Made by a program: the position numbers and the translations under genes. From Xylogone sp. PMI_703 (taxonomy: Eukaryota > Ascomycota > Leotiomycetes): a stretch of 64,000 nucleotides of DNA. Each line of letters begins with the position of its first letter. Position 1 is the first letter of the stretch. Shown piece after piece: positions 34,558 through 46,134 of the stretch. A model generated the notes under the pieces. It was not told the DNA's origin and did no database searches. It saw only the letters and a list, made by a program, of their open reading frames with translations. The stretch covers positions 7,502,001 through 7,566,000 of the forward strand of contig JAJTUQ010000002.1 in the NCBI GenBank assembly GCA_021399445.1. The letters are read 5' to 3'.

Positions 34558-35683
34558 GCTTTACTACGGGTCGCCGAGCCAGCAGTATTTGGTTTCTAGT
34601 GTCACCTCTCATAGATTAGCCTGTATCCATGATTTTCTTGATTACTTTTCTTCAAATGATTATTGATAGTTGTTACACGTTATCATTTTCAACTATTCTG
34701 TTTGAAGGAAATTATCAGACCTTGTATAAACGTGTTCCAGTATTTATGAATGATCATTCCATACTACTTTCGACAAAATAGATTTGCTGCAGTCACTGCT
34801 GAGGAGTCATCAATTTCATTCTGTAGTCTAAGAAATATTACAGCGCATACCTTATTTTACACGAGAATAATAATGTGTGCTCGTATTGTATGGACGACCT
34901 TTTTCATATCTTGAACTGGTTAACTTTATTACCTTCAGACAAATATCTGAAGTCTTGAATCTTGAAAATATTCCTCAGTACGAAGGTTACCTAAAACAAA
35001 ATAAGAGAGAAGCTTGCTCGTTAAGACCGATATATAGTATGAAGTCCTAGTAATCTCTGAAATATATTTAATCACTAGAGACGATATAAGTGGCGGTCCG
35101 TGTCTTTTTCTTGTTAGACAAGGCTTAACAAAGCTGTGTGGGCAGAAGAAACTAGAGCCGCTTCATAGGTTTATCCTACAACAGTCTTGAGACCACTTTC
35201 AGGTCCTTCTAAAAAGTGGGAAAATTCAATAAAAATTACTTGGATTATCTGTAAGATATTAGTTTTGAAAAGGTGAGCTCTAGGCGGTGGACGTGAAAAG
35301 CAACAGGAGGCGATCATACCTGAGGCGCAGTATTATCACAATGGTCTATCCCTTGGCGTGGGTGCAAATACCCAAATAGTACACTAACGTAACCCGCAGG
35401 TAGAATACAATATCAGTAATTTGCTCTGGGAAACCTTACCCACAATATAGCTTCGACATAATTCAATACAAGTGATACTGTCCTTAGCTCTGGGCAATAT
35501 TTCACCTTCGGGTTACATCGGCACGCTGCAGCCTGAATGAGGCTGGGCATCGCTCCATCGCTGCCTACTTGCCAACACAATCACAAAGCCGTATATATTT
35601 CCTCGACACGGAACCTACATAGTAGAAGTTGCATCTAACCTCTCTATCCCATATTTTCCTAGTCCTCTTGTGTAATATACTCG
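34558..35683. other. Intergenic, AT-rich
   Basis: 1.1 kb with no gene or repeat recognised. Confidence 0.4.
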
Positions 35684-36904
35684 ATGAACAGGCTGCGCCG
35701 GAACAACTTGCGGTCGAAGAAAGGTAAGCATAGTTAATGCATTTCTTCTATATACGTCATTCGGTGAAGCCGAAGCAATCAAACATGTTGAAGTTTGTAT
35801 GATCTCTAACTTATCTGCCATCATGACTTAGATCGCAAGCAACGACCTCAATCTCAGGAAGGTCTTCGCTTTATCGAATTCGATGCAACAAAATGTCTAC
35901 CCCAAACCCAGAGTGTACTCTTCAATACATTTCCCGGCGAGATCCGTGGCCTTATATTCCATTATGCGTTATGCGACTACGAAGATAAATCTGACCTTTA
36001 CGATGAACAAACTTGCTACCGACGCCCCGGCTATTTCGCACCACGTCGTTGTGATACGGCACTGCTTCGGACCTGTCAACAAATCTATCGTGAGGCATGG
36101 TTCCTGCCATGGACCACACGAGAACACACTATCTTCCTGACTGCTCCTGACCGCTGTCCCATTCGCACTACCAGTGTCAGGGAAATGAGACCGATCCTTG
36201 ACCAAATCAATGCCATCCACGGCAAGACCGAGATCAACAATATTCGTGTGTTCCCGCAGCTATACCGTCTTGAACCTGGCGATGATTTACAGGAAATCAA
36301 CGACATAGATCATTTCCACCCTCGCCGGTTCACAATATGTCTTCGGCATACTGATTGGTGGTACTGGGAGAGCGATACCCCTCTATCTATTAACAGCGAG
36401 TTTGTAAATAAATGCCGATTTCCTGATTCCGTCCAGGAGCTATGTTTTGAATTAGAGAGCGTCGAACGACGCAAAGATCAGATCAACTCAATCGCTAAAC
36501 AGATGATGGAGAAGTGGCAGTTTGAACGCAAAGACGGTGTAATACTTTCCGCGAAAGAATCCCCTATACCTGTTATGCGTTGGTCAGGAAGTTCAACCTG
36601 GGGCAACGAGCGCTGGGTCCGAGACGAAACTCGTCCAGAGACAATAGATTATTACGTTGCGACAATAGTTTTCAGGCCTATTTTTAATACTACAAAGGCA
36701 CCCGGTTATTACGCCCCAAGATTAGAAGTTACAAACTTCACACGTCTGTCGCCAATATATGCATCCATAAAGACTGACAGGCTTTCAAAGGCAAAGGTTC
36801 CTCCAGGAACGCCAGCTGTGGAGGCAGTCAGCATGGTTCAGAGTTTTAGCTTGACAATCGACGGTTTAATTGACGCAGCGCAACATCTAGCCTTGGACCC
36901 TTAA
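35684..36904 (+). CDS. F-box/DUF7730-like fungal protein
   Basis: 370 residues from exons 35684-35723 and 35832-36904; the first exon carries thirteen codons rich in Arg and Lys (MNRLRRNNLRSKKD), and the 108-base intron ends at gacttag. The start of the conserved part, FNTFPGEIRGLIFHYALCDYED, is the L-P-x-E-I-R-x-x-I-Y motif seen at the N-terminus of the abundant fungal families annotated as F-box, 2EXR or DUF7730. ALLRTCQQIYREAWFLPW is the second hallmark (L-x-x-x-C-x-x-I-x-x-E). The remainder is lineage-specific. If it is a true F-box it would link to Skp1 and ubiquitin ligase; many members show no proven role. Confidence 0.75.
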
Positions 36905-37213
36905 TCATTGCGGATAGGATACTGTTTGGATTGTGAGGAGTCACGGACTCGGATACAAGCTCTCATTATCTGGTCGTATTACGGATATATTTCATTTACA
37001 AGGGTATTGCTAGTAGTTCCGTTATTTATTTGCTTTGATTGCTTTTCAATTTAAAGGCTCGCAGTAGCTTTCGTACGCGTGACTGTGCCCCTCTCACCCT
37101 CTGTCAGATTATACTCTTATAGCCGTACGACAATAACATTGCTATACAAGATTTCGTTTTAACGATAAGCATTACTATAATTACAGATGCAGTTGTAATA
37201 TCGTAAAGTCATA
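36905..37213. other. Intergenic between convergent genes
   Basis: AT-rich 3' flanks; nothing seen. Confidence 0.4.
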
Positions 37214-38875
37214 CTATTCTCCAATCGTAACCCCATTTGAGAGCTTTAACCCAATCGGCAGTCCCTTGATAAATTTTTCTTTGAATGGTAGCCCTCTCCG
37301 CATTGCGATAGCTTCCTCGACATCTTTATACATATCATACCTAGTACGGTTATTAGGTGGCATTTGGAGCAAAACTGGTTAGACTTACGCATTCATTTCC
37401 TCGATCGTTAATTTTACTTTCTCATCTTCGACTTTATATGTCGGAATATCACGGTTGCTTGAGAAACCTTCAGTTGATAATCGTCAGCAAAAGGACTTCT
37501 CCACTTCTCATCATGTCACTCTATTATTTCGAAATTTGGACCTACCAATACGTTCGTTAATATTATATGCCGCCTTTGCTGCAGCAGATTGAACTTTAGT
37601 GGCCCTAGGTAGCCGAACTTCCTGATAGATAGAAAGAGCTTCATCAACATTGCCTGTGAAATATGTTTTGTTGAATAAAATGCCCAGACATGCAGCATCT
37701 TCAATTGCCATACAAGCACCTTGGCTCTGGTGAGGCATCATCTGTCCCCAAGTTAGATCAATCGATTCTGGTAGTTATTATGGGGAAAGTCACTATACCG
37801 GATGACCTGCATCACCTAAGAGGCATACCATATTGCGGGTAATATATGGATAAGGTTGACTGTTATATGATTAGAGATCTAGAAAGTCCACCAGAGCTCA
37901 AAATGAGTATTATCACTTACTGTACCCATAGACGCCATGGTCGGATTTCCTTGCCAATAGCTAGATGGGAGAATACCTGACGATCAAGTTCTGGGTATGG
38001 ATCTAGCAGTTCCTCAACTGGGCGATCCTCTCCTCCCCAAGTATGGCTTGTAAAATCTCCTTTTTCTCGAGGGAAAAAGCAGTAATATGATAATAACCGA
38101 CCACCATTACAAGGGGAAAGCACGATCTTGTCCCACTTGCCCTCCTGACCGCCCCAGTATTCCAGAGCGCTGTCTTTGGAGTAGTCTACAAGACCTAACT
38201 GGACTGCTTCTTCGGTAGTAACATTGGCATGTAGACAACTCGAATCGGAGGGCTTCTTTTCTGGATTTAGCCCTATAACCTTGCGAACCACGGAACCGAT
38301 ACCGTCTGCGCCAACAATAAGATCATGTTTAGTAGTATTGCCATCCGCAAACGAGACCACGCCGGTATCTAGGTTGATATCTGTACACTAATAAGATTGT
38401 AATATTAGCAGAGGGTTCTCCAGGGTATATTGGAGAGGGCACACTGCTTTACCTGGCGATTAACCTCAAGCTTGACTGGAGCACCTTCACCTTCATCTTG
38501 TAATGCACAATCTTTTAGCATAGAATGCATATACTGGCGATGGAACATATTATAAACATAGCCCCAGCGTTGTTCGTAATCCTCGAGGTCGTAAACGCTA
38601 ACGGGTTCACCAGTCTTCCAGTCGCGATTGATGAGCTTGCGTAGAACCACTGGGTCACCCTTCTCGACATCGACATTCCATTCATGCAGCCATCGCGTAC
38701 CATTAGCAGCACAGGAAACAGAGGCGCCAACCTCCCCAGCAAAATCGTTACGCTCGTAGACTGTCACATCATGTCCAGCTCGGCGCAGCGCGATAGCTAC
38801 AGACATGCCACCAATTCCACCGCCAATGACACCCACGTTAAGCCGTCGCCAGCCGGTCTCACCGTTAGAACCCAT
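37214..38875 (-). CDS. FAD-dependent monooxygenase, salicylate hydroxylase-like
   Basis: Flavoprotein hydroxylase of 450 residues using NAD(P)H and oxygen on an aromatic substrate. Six exons on the minus strand: 38875-38453, 38387-37921, 37859-37799, 37741-37546, 37467-37389 and 37340-37214, exon sum divisible by three. Motifs in order: GxGxxG as VGVIGGGIGGMSVAIALRRAG (FAD Rossmann), VTVYERNDFAGEVGA, the DG motif DLIVGADGIGSVVRK (about 160-174), and GD motif CLLGDAGHPMMPHQSQGAC with AIEDAACLG. These define the class A (PF01494) enzymes such as salicylate 1-monooxygenase and many fungal tailoring enzymes. No signal peptide or membrane anchor. A zinc-cluster regulator starts 1.7 kb upstream on the same strand. 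Substrate unknown. Confidence 0.92.
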
Positions 38876-39487
38876 TTTGAGACTCCGCGGTATGGTATAA
38901 GAAATCTGATTCTGTTCTGGTAGAGGAGCTGTCTAGCTAGGGAGTCGTTGATATGTGCGAAAGAGATAGCTTTGTTTCCTCGTTGAGTAGAAACATGATT
39001 AACTTCGATGATATCTTTATATATCGCGATGTAAGTGCTTTATCCGCATTGCCAATGATAGCAGTGACGATAGTTGATCCTGGTGTCTTATCTTTAGCGT
39101 ATAGTCGTATAGTACGGTCTGAGCGGCGGCTACTGCACCTTAGTTTGAAGCGCATTATCCGACACGATTCTTTTTGAATAGCCGCCGAACGTACTTGAAC
39201 ACTGGTTGGTTATCAATAGAAGACTACGGCATAGATACTTCCTGATACTAGTTAATTCTATGTCAAGAACGATGTTCGGAAACTTTGACAAAGTAGCCGG
39301 TAGCTAGATATCCCGGAGCATTGATTCCTTTCAGGGTAATCTCTTGATGAGTATCATTAACACCTGTCTCCTGATCGGATGATGTAAGGTTTATCATAGA
39401 CTTTCAGATGATAACTATTATGTTTGAAGGAAATCAGGTGTCACTATCAAAGTAATATTACAAGCTGGAAATAATTTTATTTCGACG
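38876..39487. other. Promoter region of the FAD monooxygenase
   Basis: Spacer between tandem minus-strand genes. The sequence CCGCATTGCCAATG near 39035 and several CGG/CCG triplets are present but no clear paired operator is visible. Confidence 0.35.
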
Positions 39488-40577
39488 TTACCACAGAAAT
39501 GCATCTCTAAATTCCTTAGTAAGCCCAAATCGATTTATTTCTGTAGATTCTGATCCGGTCGACTCAGTATTTACTGCTTCCGGGAGGCTATGCCGTCTCT
39601 CACCCTGAATTGGAACTTGGCAGTCGATAGTATATTCATGTTGCTGATATAATTGGTCTCCTTCTCCATAGCTCTGATTCTTGGATTCTCTACCGTCATC
39701 GAGTAGTATAGCGTCCTGGTATCCTTGGGTACTTTCAGCCGCTGCGTCATTGTTGTAGCTTTCAGCCATTGTATCCATAACAACGTTACTGTCACTCGAT
39801 ATCGTGATTGGTTCGTCGCCATCTATCAATTTGCTTATAATTCCCGTATTAAGTTGACCTCCGCCTCCACCAAGCTGCCGAGCGCTATGCCAGCGAAAAA
39901 TATCAGCGGAAGTAGTTAATGGAAACTGATTCCAGAATTCAAGAATCGACTTCCTCTGTTCCCCTGTAGACTTAGCTGAAGTTGCTACAGGAGAAGTCCC
40001 CACTGAAGTGTCAGGTACGTTGCTTGTTTGGGTCTGTCCAGCCTCAGATGTGAATATGGAAGAAACCTGTTCTATAGAAGTTGCTGACAATATTTTCAAA
40101 AGAACAGCTTCTGTTTCATACAATCGAGCCTCTAAGGCTTCTATATAGCCCTTTGCAGGTCCTCTAGTAGTAGAGAGTTTAGAAGTTAGAGCGGCTGTTG
40201 CAGGGTGAGATAATAACCCACCTCTTTTGCTGTTTTGGCCATACACAAGTCTGGTTTAGCGTATGGCAGCGTGCACAGACTGGCCTATAAATATCGATTA
40301 TAAGAAAGGGTTCAGCCTGTGTTAACTCTTAAGAGCTACTTATGAGTGGAGCATATTACTTTTCCCCGCCGCACTATTAATATTCATGTTATTTGATGAA
40401 CCTTGGTACAATATCGGCGACACAACTAAACCCAGAATCTGTATTATAATTCAAACATTCGACAAGCATTGACCTACTCACCTTTTGCTTTCGCTGACGG
40501 CATCCATTACATGCGGCTGTACTTCGAGTCCACGCTTCCTGGCTTCGTGTTGTCTCGTCCCCCTTATCACGAGGCAT
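39488..40577 (-). CDS. Short Zn2Cys6 transcription factor with a 14-base micro-exon
   Basis: Nuclear regulator of 282 residues. Exons on the minus strand: 40577-40482, 40373-40360, 40284-40222 and 40163-39488, total 849 bases. The knuckle is assembled from three exons: exon 1 ends CNGCRQRKQK, the 14-base exon 2 supplies Cys-Gly-Gly-Glu and two bases of Lys, and exon 3 continues KPVCARCHTLNQTCVW. Together they give C-x2-C-x6-C-x6-C-x2-C-x6-C with exact spacing, which no other splice choice I tried gives. Exon 4 then enters RGPAKGYIEALEARLYETEA, the linker and heptad helix usual after the cluster. The rest is Ser/Thr/Gln-rich and lacks a PF04082 domain, so the protein is short for the class. 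It lies directly upstream of the FAD monooxygenase and may control it. Confidence 0.85.
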
Positions 40578-41553
40578 GATAGCCAGATGGGTTGGGTGGC
40601 TTCTTGTCTAGACTACTTCCCTCAATCTGGCTGCAGAGGCTGAGATATGGAAGGCAGGGTTGCCAGAGGGCGGTAAATATATGATGCGAAGGATAGGTTG
40701 AAGGGTATTATGGAGTTTATTGAACCTATGGTGTCGGAAATAGTGAGGTTGCTAGAAAAGATGCGCTTGATAATTTTACCGAGGTTGATTGCAATTACGG
40801 TTGACTGTCTCGTAACACTACGCCACCTACTTGTCCGCGAGGGGATTGTAGCCCACGCACTTGACAGCCGTACTGATGCTGTTGAGGCGATCTTAACAGA
40901 AGAATATTACTTATTACGCCATAAAATAATATCCCGTTGACTGCTCCAAATGAAAGAGTTCCAGCTTCCTTAAGAACCATTGTCTGGTATGAAGTATTTC
41001 GGGCCTGCTGATCTCAAGTTTCGGAGGAACTCAGACAGAGCTTTAACAAACGCTCAAATATATAATGGATAGGTAACTACTCCAGTATTACAATTGCTCG
41101 CTTAATGAGTGCCTAGCTGCTTGTACCTCTATGTCTTTATTCTGATAGTTTGCTGTATGAAAAGGTGTCGATATAGGATAGAGTTACAAGTTTCCAGATG
41201 ATGACTATAATAGTGTTATTTGGAAAAACTCCTCAAAAAAATCACATTGGGCTTTGAAACACATTACAGCATCTGGCTGTAAGGTAATCCCGGAACAAAG
41301 GGAGAACTCCAGTCAAACTGGCTGCTTATACCTCCCTATATCTATGTTCTGACAAGTAAAAGATCTGAAGTTGTATTGTCATCATACTGTCGAAAATTAC
41401 ATTAAAAACGCATCAAATGGCGTGCGCTTGTACACCTTCCGATTTGGACTCTCTTAACGAAATCTTTGGAACACACTAAGAACATCTTTGTATCGCCCCA
41501 CAGTGCTTCCCTCGACCATCTCCCCAAAAATATTTCAACCGTTATCATCCAAG
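40578..41553. other. Intergenic
   Basis: Divergent upstream region of the zinc-cluster regulator and the thioredoxin-like gene. No gene recognised. Confidence 0.4.
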
Positions 41554-42085
41554 ATGGCAGCACTCCCAGTATCGACTGAGTCCCCTGAAGAAATTGCCAA
41601 CTTCCTTAAATCCAGTCCCAGAACACCAGTATACGTTGTGGTATATTCCTCAGCTACAGGTGGAAGCTTCTGGTGTGGAGACTGTCGCAGAGCAGAGCCG
41701 CTTGTCAACGCAAAATTTACTAGCGCAGCGCCGGGAACAGTGAAGGTCGTTCATGCGGGGCAGAGAGATGAGTATGTCAATAATTTTTCTGCTAGCTTCA
41801 ATTGATCAGTCCTGCTCAAGAATGCCCTGAATTCGAAGTAGTAATATGCAGAAGCTAAATTGATTATAGGTGGAGGTCAAAGGATAACATCTGGAGGCAG
41901 GAGCCTTTCTTGGTGACCGCACTGCCAACAATAATCAAAACTACAAGCAGCGGTGTAAGTATTCACTCAATATAAATACCCTCCCTCCAGTTTAGTAATG
42001 CTAATTTCATGCGAAGCACTTAGAAAGGCTGGTGGAGGAAGATGTGTACGACCAAGCCAAGCTGGATGCTTTTGTTAAGGTTTAG
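41554..42085 (+). CDS. Thioredoxin-like protein, TRP14/TXNDC17 (DUF953) family
   Basis: Cytosolic thioredoxin-fold protein of 123 residues. Exons 41554-41771, 41870-41954 and 42017-42085. The ATG at 41554 is preferred to a non-ATG frame extension upstream. The redox motif reads FWCGDCRRAEPLV, where family members usually have WCPDC; both cysteines are present at about residues 41 and 44. The third exon needs the acceptor AAG at 42014-42016, giving HLERLVEEDVYDQAKLDAFVKV, which matches the family's C-terminal helix. TRP14 proteins reduce selected disulfides and S-nitrosothiols. The preceding strand VYVVVYSSATGG and the ALPTII strand with the cis-Pro support the fold. Confidence 0.85.
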
Positions 42086-42702
42086 TCCTTTGGGGATTTC
42101 TTCATCTAGAGACAAATAGTAATCTTGAACATATAGATTAATGCTGTGCCTTCTTCAAAGATTTGACAGGATAAGATGTGCCCCAAGAAATAGATGAGCG
42201 GACTATTCTCGACGATCGATCTATAGAACTTCTCAACGACTAGGGTTATGCGAAATTTTTGTTAAGTAGCTGTCAAGCCAATATATCTTAATCGCATTAC
42301 ATCAATGGAAGTCACGACGTGACCGGATCTCGAGATGATTAGCCGTGCCTCGCTGCTGCGTTTCAACCCCGAAAGGCGAGAGTGGTCGAGAACCACATAG
42401 CAAGGTTGGGTAATGTGACACTGAAGAGCGGAGACTTGCATATTTGGCAATTATTATATCGTGACAGTACTTGGCAATGCGAGCCAGCACCACTTAATCG
42501 CAGTATTTCCCGCGGATCAAGCCTCGTGGCGTGAGGGCACTCAAAGAGAGTGTGATCACCCCATGAATAGAACCCGAGGATTAAGAAGAGGCAAATTTGT
42601 TTGCCAGCCTATGATAGAAGGCCTTATACGTTGTATATAATCTAGGGAAGACATTGTTGTAGGAATGAAATAAAACTGAATCTTCATACGGAAGAAAAAA
42701 TT
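42086..42702. other. Intergenic
   Basis: Spacer between tandem genes; no gene, repeat or RNA recognised. Confidence 0.4.
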
Positions 42703-43395
42703 ATGACAGAACATATCACGTCTATTTCAGAGAGTAGCCACCTTCGGACTCCTCCGCAGTTCCCCTGGGTACCACAGCGTAGCGGGAATCATCCATATCA
42801 TAGTCCCAGAACGCAACCACAGTATCAAACTGCTGGGGCTCGCTCCACGCGTATGATTATCGAGTCTGCTTCATATGAAACTACGCCGACGGAGAGCCCT
42901 CCCGACGAATACCACTGCGTTTTCAGTGCACAAGATTGTCATCACAGCGTTCCATCGGTTGAAACGCTAGCTGCTATAGAGCAGTCATTGTCGGCAGAGA
43001 ATGGTTATAAAGGGATGCGGCATAGCCCACTCATCCATGCCACTGAAACACCATCCGTGACAGTGGAGAATTTCGATAATGGTACCGTGGGTGCTAAGAA
43101 TGAAGAATTAGAAGTGACACAAGGTCATCCGACCAAAGTAAACACTGGAACTGAGAAGCTCAAAGGGCCAGTGACAGGTCCCGATCCCCTCATTTCAGAT
43201 ACAGGAGAAGAAAGTGATGATGAGATTGAGATTGATACGTCTAGCGACGGCAAAATAAGGCAATCTCGGCTTGTGGATTTGCTGGACAGTAAAAAGTTGA
43301 AGCAACATAGGAGAGGCAAAAAGAAGTCCACGACCATTCAAGCAGATAGAGTGAAAACTCCGGACAATGATATGAGCGAGAATCTGAATCTTTAG
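42703..43395 (+). CDS. Predicted disordered protein with basic C-terminus
   Basis: Intronless, 230 residues, not assigned to a family. The N-terminal third is rich in Ser, Pro, Gln and Thr (SESSHLRTPPQFPWVPQRSG). After a middle low-complexity part comes an acidic patch (SDTGEESDDEIEIDTSSDG) and then a basic stretch (SKKLKQHRRGKKKSTT) that looks like a nuclear localisation signal. No hydrophobic segment or signal peptide. Composition suggests an intrinsically disordered nuclear protein. Support is the length of uninterrupted ATG-started frame only, so it could be a chance frame or part of a larger spliced gene. Confidence 0.5.
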   Translation: MTEHITSISESSHLRTPPQFPWVPQRSGNHPYHSPRTQPQYQTAGARSTRMIIESASYETTPTESPPDEYHCVFSAQDCHHSVPSVETLAAIEQSLSAENGYKGMRHSPLIHATETPSVTVENFDNGTVGAKNEELEVTQGHPTKVNTGTEKLKGPVTGPDPLISDTGEESDDEIEIDTSSDGKIRQSRLVDLLDSKKLKQHRRGKKKSTTIQADRVKTPDNDMSENLNL

Positions 43396-43707
43396 TGATT
43401 TTTTGGTATGGTGATCTTTTGGATTTTACCTCTTCCTTACGCGGGCATTTAATAGCGTTCTCTTCAGGCATGTAACATTCTGGTTGTGTCTTATTACTGG
43501 GCATACGAGCGTCGTATTTTGGTACTAAGGATCAAAGATTGAATAGTTGAAAATGAAGTTTTATACTGGTGATCATGATACATGTATAAGCTTATTATAA
43601 TATCATTTATATTTGTTATCCTAAATTGTGATGGTCGTATTTATATGAAATGCCAAACCAACATATATAGACTTGAAAAATTGCTCTAGAACTCAAATTC
43701 TAAATGT
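43396..43707. other. Intergenic between convergent genes
   Basis: AT-rich; nothing seen. Confidence 0.4.
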
Positions 43708-44331
43708 TCAATCCTCAATAGCAATTCTCCTCGAGGGAGGTTCTTTACTTTCATCACTTTTCGGGACCATCATAACTAAAAGCCCATTCCGCATTCTCGC
43801 TCTCAATGCTCCAAGCTCAACGGCACAAGGAAACGTGAAACTGCGCTGCATATAACCCGGATGTCTCTCTGCCAATCTCACAATTATCCCCTCCTCTCGA
43901 AAATCCCCTTCGTGCCCAATAGTCCGATGTCTCCTAGCATATGTTGTCTCCATACCGTTATCATCTGCTTCTACCTTCTCCACATCACGCTTGGCCTTTG
44001 GTGCAAATTCGCCCCACTCCTTTTCCAGACTGAATCGCTCGACTTTGGTTTCTACCAGAAGCGTTCGATTTCCGAGTTGTTGGATAAGGAGTTCTTCTTT
44101 GTCGGCTACACCGGGAAATTCGCCTTCGAGGAAGAAGAAGCCGTCTGTCTCGCGGACATCGAAGGGCGGTGATATCACGTCATGGCGCTTGACCTGGGAG
44201 TAGTTGTGCTTGTAATAAGGGTCTTCAAGAGTGTTGACTAATGTACGAAAGCTAGGATGTGGTTCAGTCAGTGTTACATGAACGGGCCGGATGACTGGTT
44301 GCGTATAGAGTATCTGATCTAAGGGAGCCAT
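43708..44331 (-). CDS. Small heat-shock protein (Hsp20/alpha-crystallin, Hsp30-like)
   Basis: Cytosolic ATP-independent holdase of 207 residues, intronless. The alpha-crystallin domain begins at SPPFDVRETDGFFFLEGEFPG (about residue 54), with the strand NRTLLVETKVER, and resumes with PGYMQRSFTFPCAVELGALRA and the terminal signature ARMRNGLLVMMVPK. Between the two halves is a charged insertion of about 50 residues (EKEWGEFAPKAKRDVEK and beyond), which is typical of the fungal Hsp30 group and absent from plant and animal members. A short Arg-Arg-Ile-Ala-Ile tail supplies the I-x-I motif that docks on neighbouring subunits. The lack of introns fits a heat-induced gene. Confidence 0.93.
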   Translation of the reverse strand: MAPLDQILYTQPVIRPVHVTLTEPHPSFRTLVNTLEDPYYKHNYSQVKRHDVISPPFDVRETDGFFFLEGEFPGVADKEELLIQQLGNRTLLVETKVERFSLEKEWGEFAPKAKRDVEKVEADDNGMETTYARRHRTIGHEGDFREEGIIVRLAERHPGYMQRSFTFPCAVELGALRARMRNGLLVMMVPKSDESKEPPSRRIAIED

Positions 44332-45255
44332 CTCTCAACGTGAGGGAGCAGTCGCGAAGGAAGGCTACGCTCTAGATTTTAGTAAACAGAGGTATATAAT
44401 CAAGCTATTGAATAACGAGAAAGGAAATCACGGATTGATCGATTTAAAATTTTTATGTTCACTGCCACAATAATAATATACACAATTACCGGAAAGTCAG
44501 CTGCTCGTTACTCCGCCGAGCGTGGCGTTGTCAATGCAAGACGTCATGCATTCGACTTAAATAATCAACCAACAGTTCATATCCTATGATCATGCCATAT
44601 TTGGACGAGTGATTGATGTTGCTGTCAAGCCAGCAAAAGCTTAGCTGGAAACTCTGACGGATATAAGGACTTATGGTCCCACCTCCGATTGTACCATGGC
44701 AGGATTTGACTATTGATCACCTGATTTGTAAAACGTGGGATAAATCATTCTTGCCAAAACTCCATTTGAATCTTAATGAAGTTTTAATATATCAAAATCG
44801 TGAGCAATTCTTCAAATTAAACCGTCTTGAGTTTGGAGCTTCAGCGTTTTTACTCTTGTCAGCGGTACAATCATGATCCGTCTGAAGGCATTGTAGATAG
44901 GTATATGAAACTCGAGGAGACAGAAGCAGATCGACCTTGATCCAGCAACTGGACTTAAAACAGGTTTGTGCTGGGATATTTGGGCTCTAATCTGTACATC
45001 TACTGGTAGACTCGCCGCAGAGGTTTCCCAAATTGTACATGAGGTTGTACGTAAACGTTCGCCAACTTATCTTTTGAAGAAGCCACTTACAAGACTTGGC
45101 TTTACTTAATAGTGGCTTCTGATCTCTTTATCGCAAAATATAGTTATAAACCACGAAAGGATCTCTAGCGTGTCACATTCAGAATTATTTGCAATTAGTA
45201 GTTCCCTAGCTGTCTCGTAGCAAAGTTCTAGTGGCTCCATTCACTTGAGAATACA
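44332..45255. other. Divergent promoter region
   Basis: Shared by the small heat-shock protein (minus) and the methyltransferase (plus). No perfect array of GAA/TTC heat-shock elements is obvious, although AGAATTATT and TTCTAGA-like words occur. No gene called. Confidence 0.35.
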
Positions 45256-46134
45256 ATGACGCCGACGCAGCCCGAGCTGACTGAGCGTGAACAACGATTT
45301 CAACAATACTTCGCCCTACTAGCTCCCGAATATGATGCGCTTACAGGCAATACTACTCGCAACATCTTTCTGCAAGCCCTAGAGATACTGCATCTACCTA
45401 TAAGTAGTGATAGCGTCATACACGACAATGCCGCTGGTCCGGGAACCGCAACTGTCAGCCTTATCGACTGGTGGAAGCAAACTGGCCACAGCGAAGACGC
45501 GGTGCCAACTATCGTAGTAACCGATTATACCAAAACCATGATTGATGTCTTCGAGAAATTATTACAGGAAAAGCAAGCTAGTGGCTCCTGGAAGACGGTG
45601 AAAGCGCAGGTAATGAATTCTCATTCCCTTGCCTTTCCGGATAATACCTTCGATTTTGTCTTCTGCAACATTAGTATCGCAAACTTCGAGCATCCTCAAA
45701 CAGCCTTACAGGAAATCTATCGGACCCTCAAACCAAATGGCAAAGCAGTGATCACCAACTGGAAAACCTTCGGCTTCGCAACTGTCATAGGCCAAGCCAG
45801 GAAGAAGCTCAAGGGGCCGGAAGGATTAGGTCCCCCACCAATTGCAGGTGCCGAGTTTATGAAAGAAGGTTATATAGCAACAGTATTACAAGATGTAGGC
45901 TGGCCTTCTGGAAAGATAGAGACACATAAGCTCACTGAGATAGTGAAAGAAGGACCGGATATGGATGGAGCCATGAAGTTCTTCACGGGACCGTACTTGG
46001 GCCCAGTGAAGGTAATCTTCAGTCCTGACGAAGATAAGCAATGGCTAGAGACAGTCAGACAAGTGGTAGAGGAAGAGAAGGTCAAGCACGGGGGCATATT
46101 TGGTGAAGCGTGGGTTGTTGTTGCACAGAAATAA
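45256..46134 (+). CDS. SAM-dependent class I methyltransferase
   Basis: Intronless, 292 residues. SAM-binding motif I reads VIHDNAAGPGTATVSL (about residue 57-72), the D-N-A/C-G-P-G variant common in fungal small-molecule methyltransferases. VVTDYTKTMIDVFEKLL is motif II region with the acidic residue that binds the ribose; PDNTFDFVFCNISIANF is motif post-II, and IYRTLKPNGKAVITNWKTFG is motif III. This is the Methyltransf_11/25 layout. No targeting signal. Substrate unknown; such enzymes act in secondary metabolism and detoxification. The gene stands alone, with 2.5 kb gene-free sequence downstream. Confidence 0.88.
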   Translation: MTPTQPELTEREQRFQQYFALLAPEYDALTGNTTRNIFLQALEILHLPISSDSVIHDNAAGPGTATVSLIDWWKQTGHSEDAVPTIVVTDYTKTMIDVFEKLLQEKQASGSWKTVKAQVMNSHSLAFPDNTFDFVFCNISIANFEHPQTALQEIYRTLKPNGKAVITNWKTFGFATVIGQARKKLKGPEGLGPPPIAGAEFMKEGYIATVLQDVGWPSGKIETHKLTEIVKEGPDMDGAMKFFTGPYLGPVKVIFSPDEDKQWLETVRQVVEEEKVKHGGIFGEAWVVVAQK

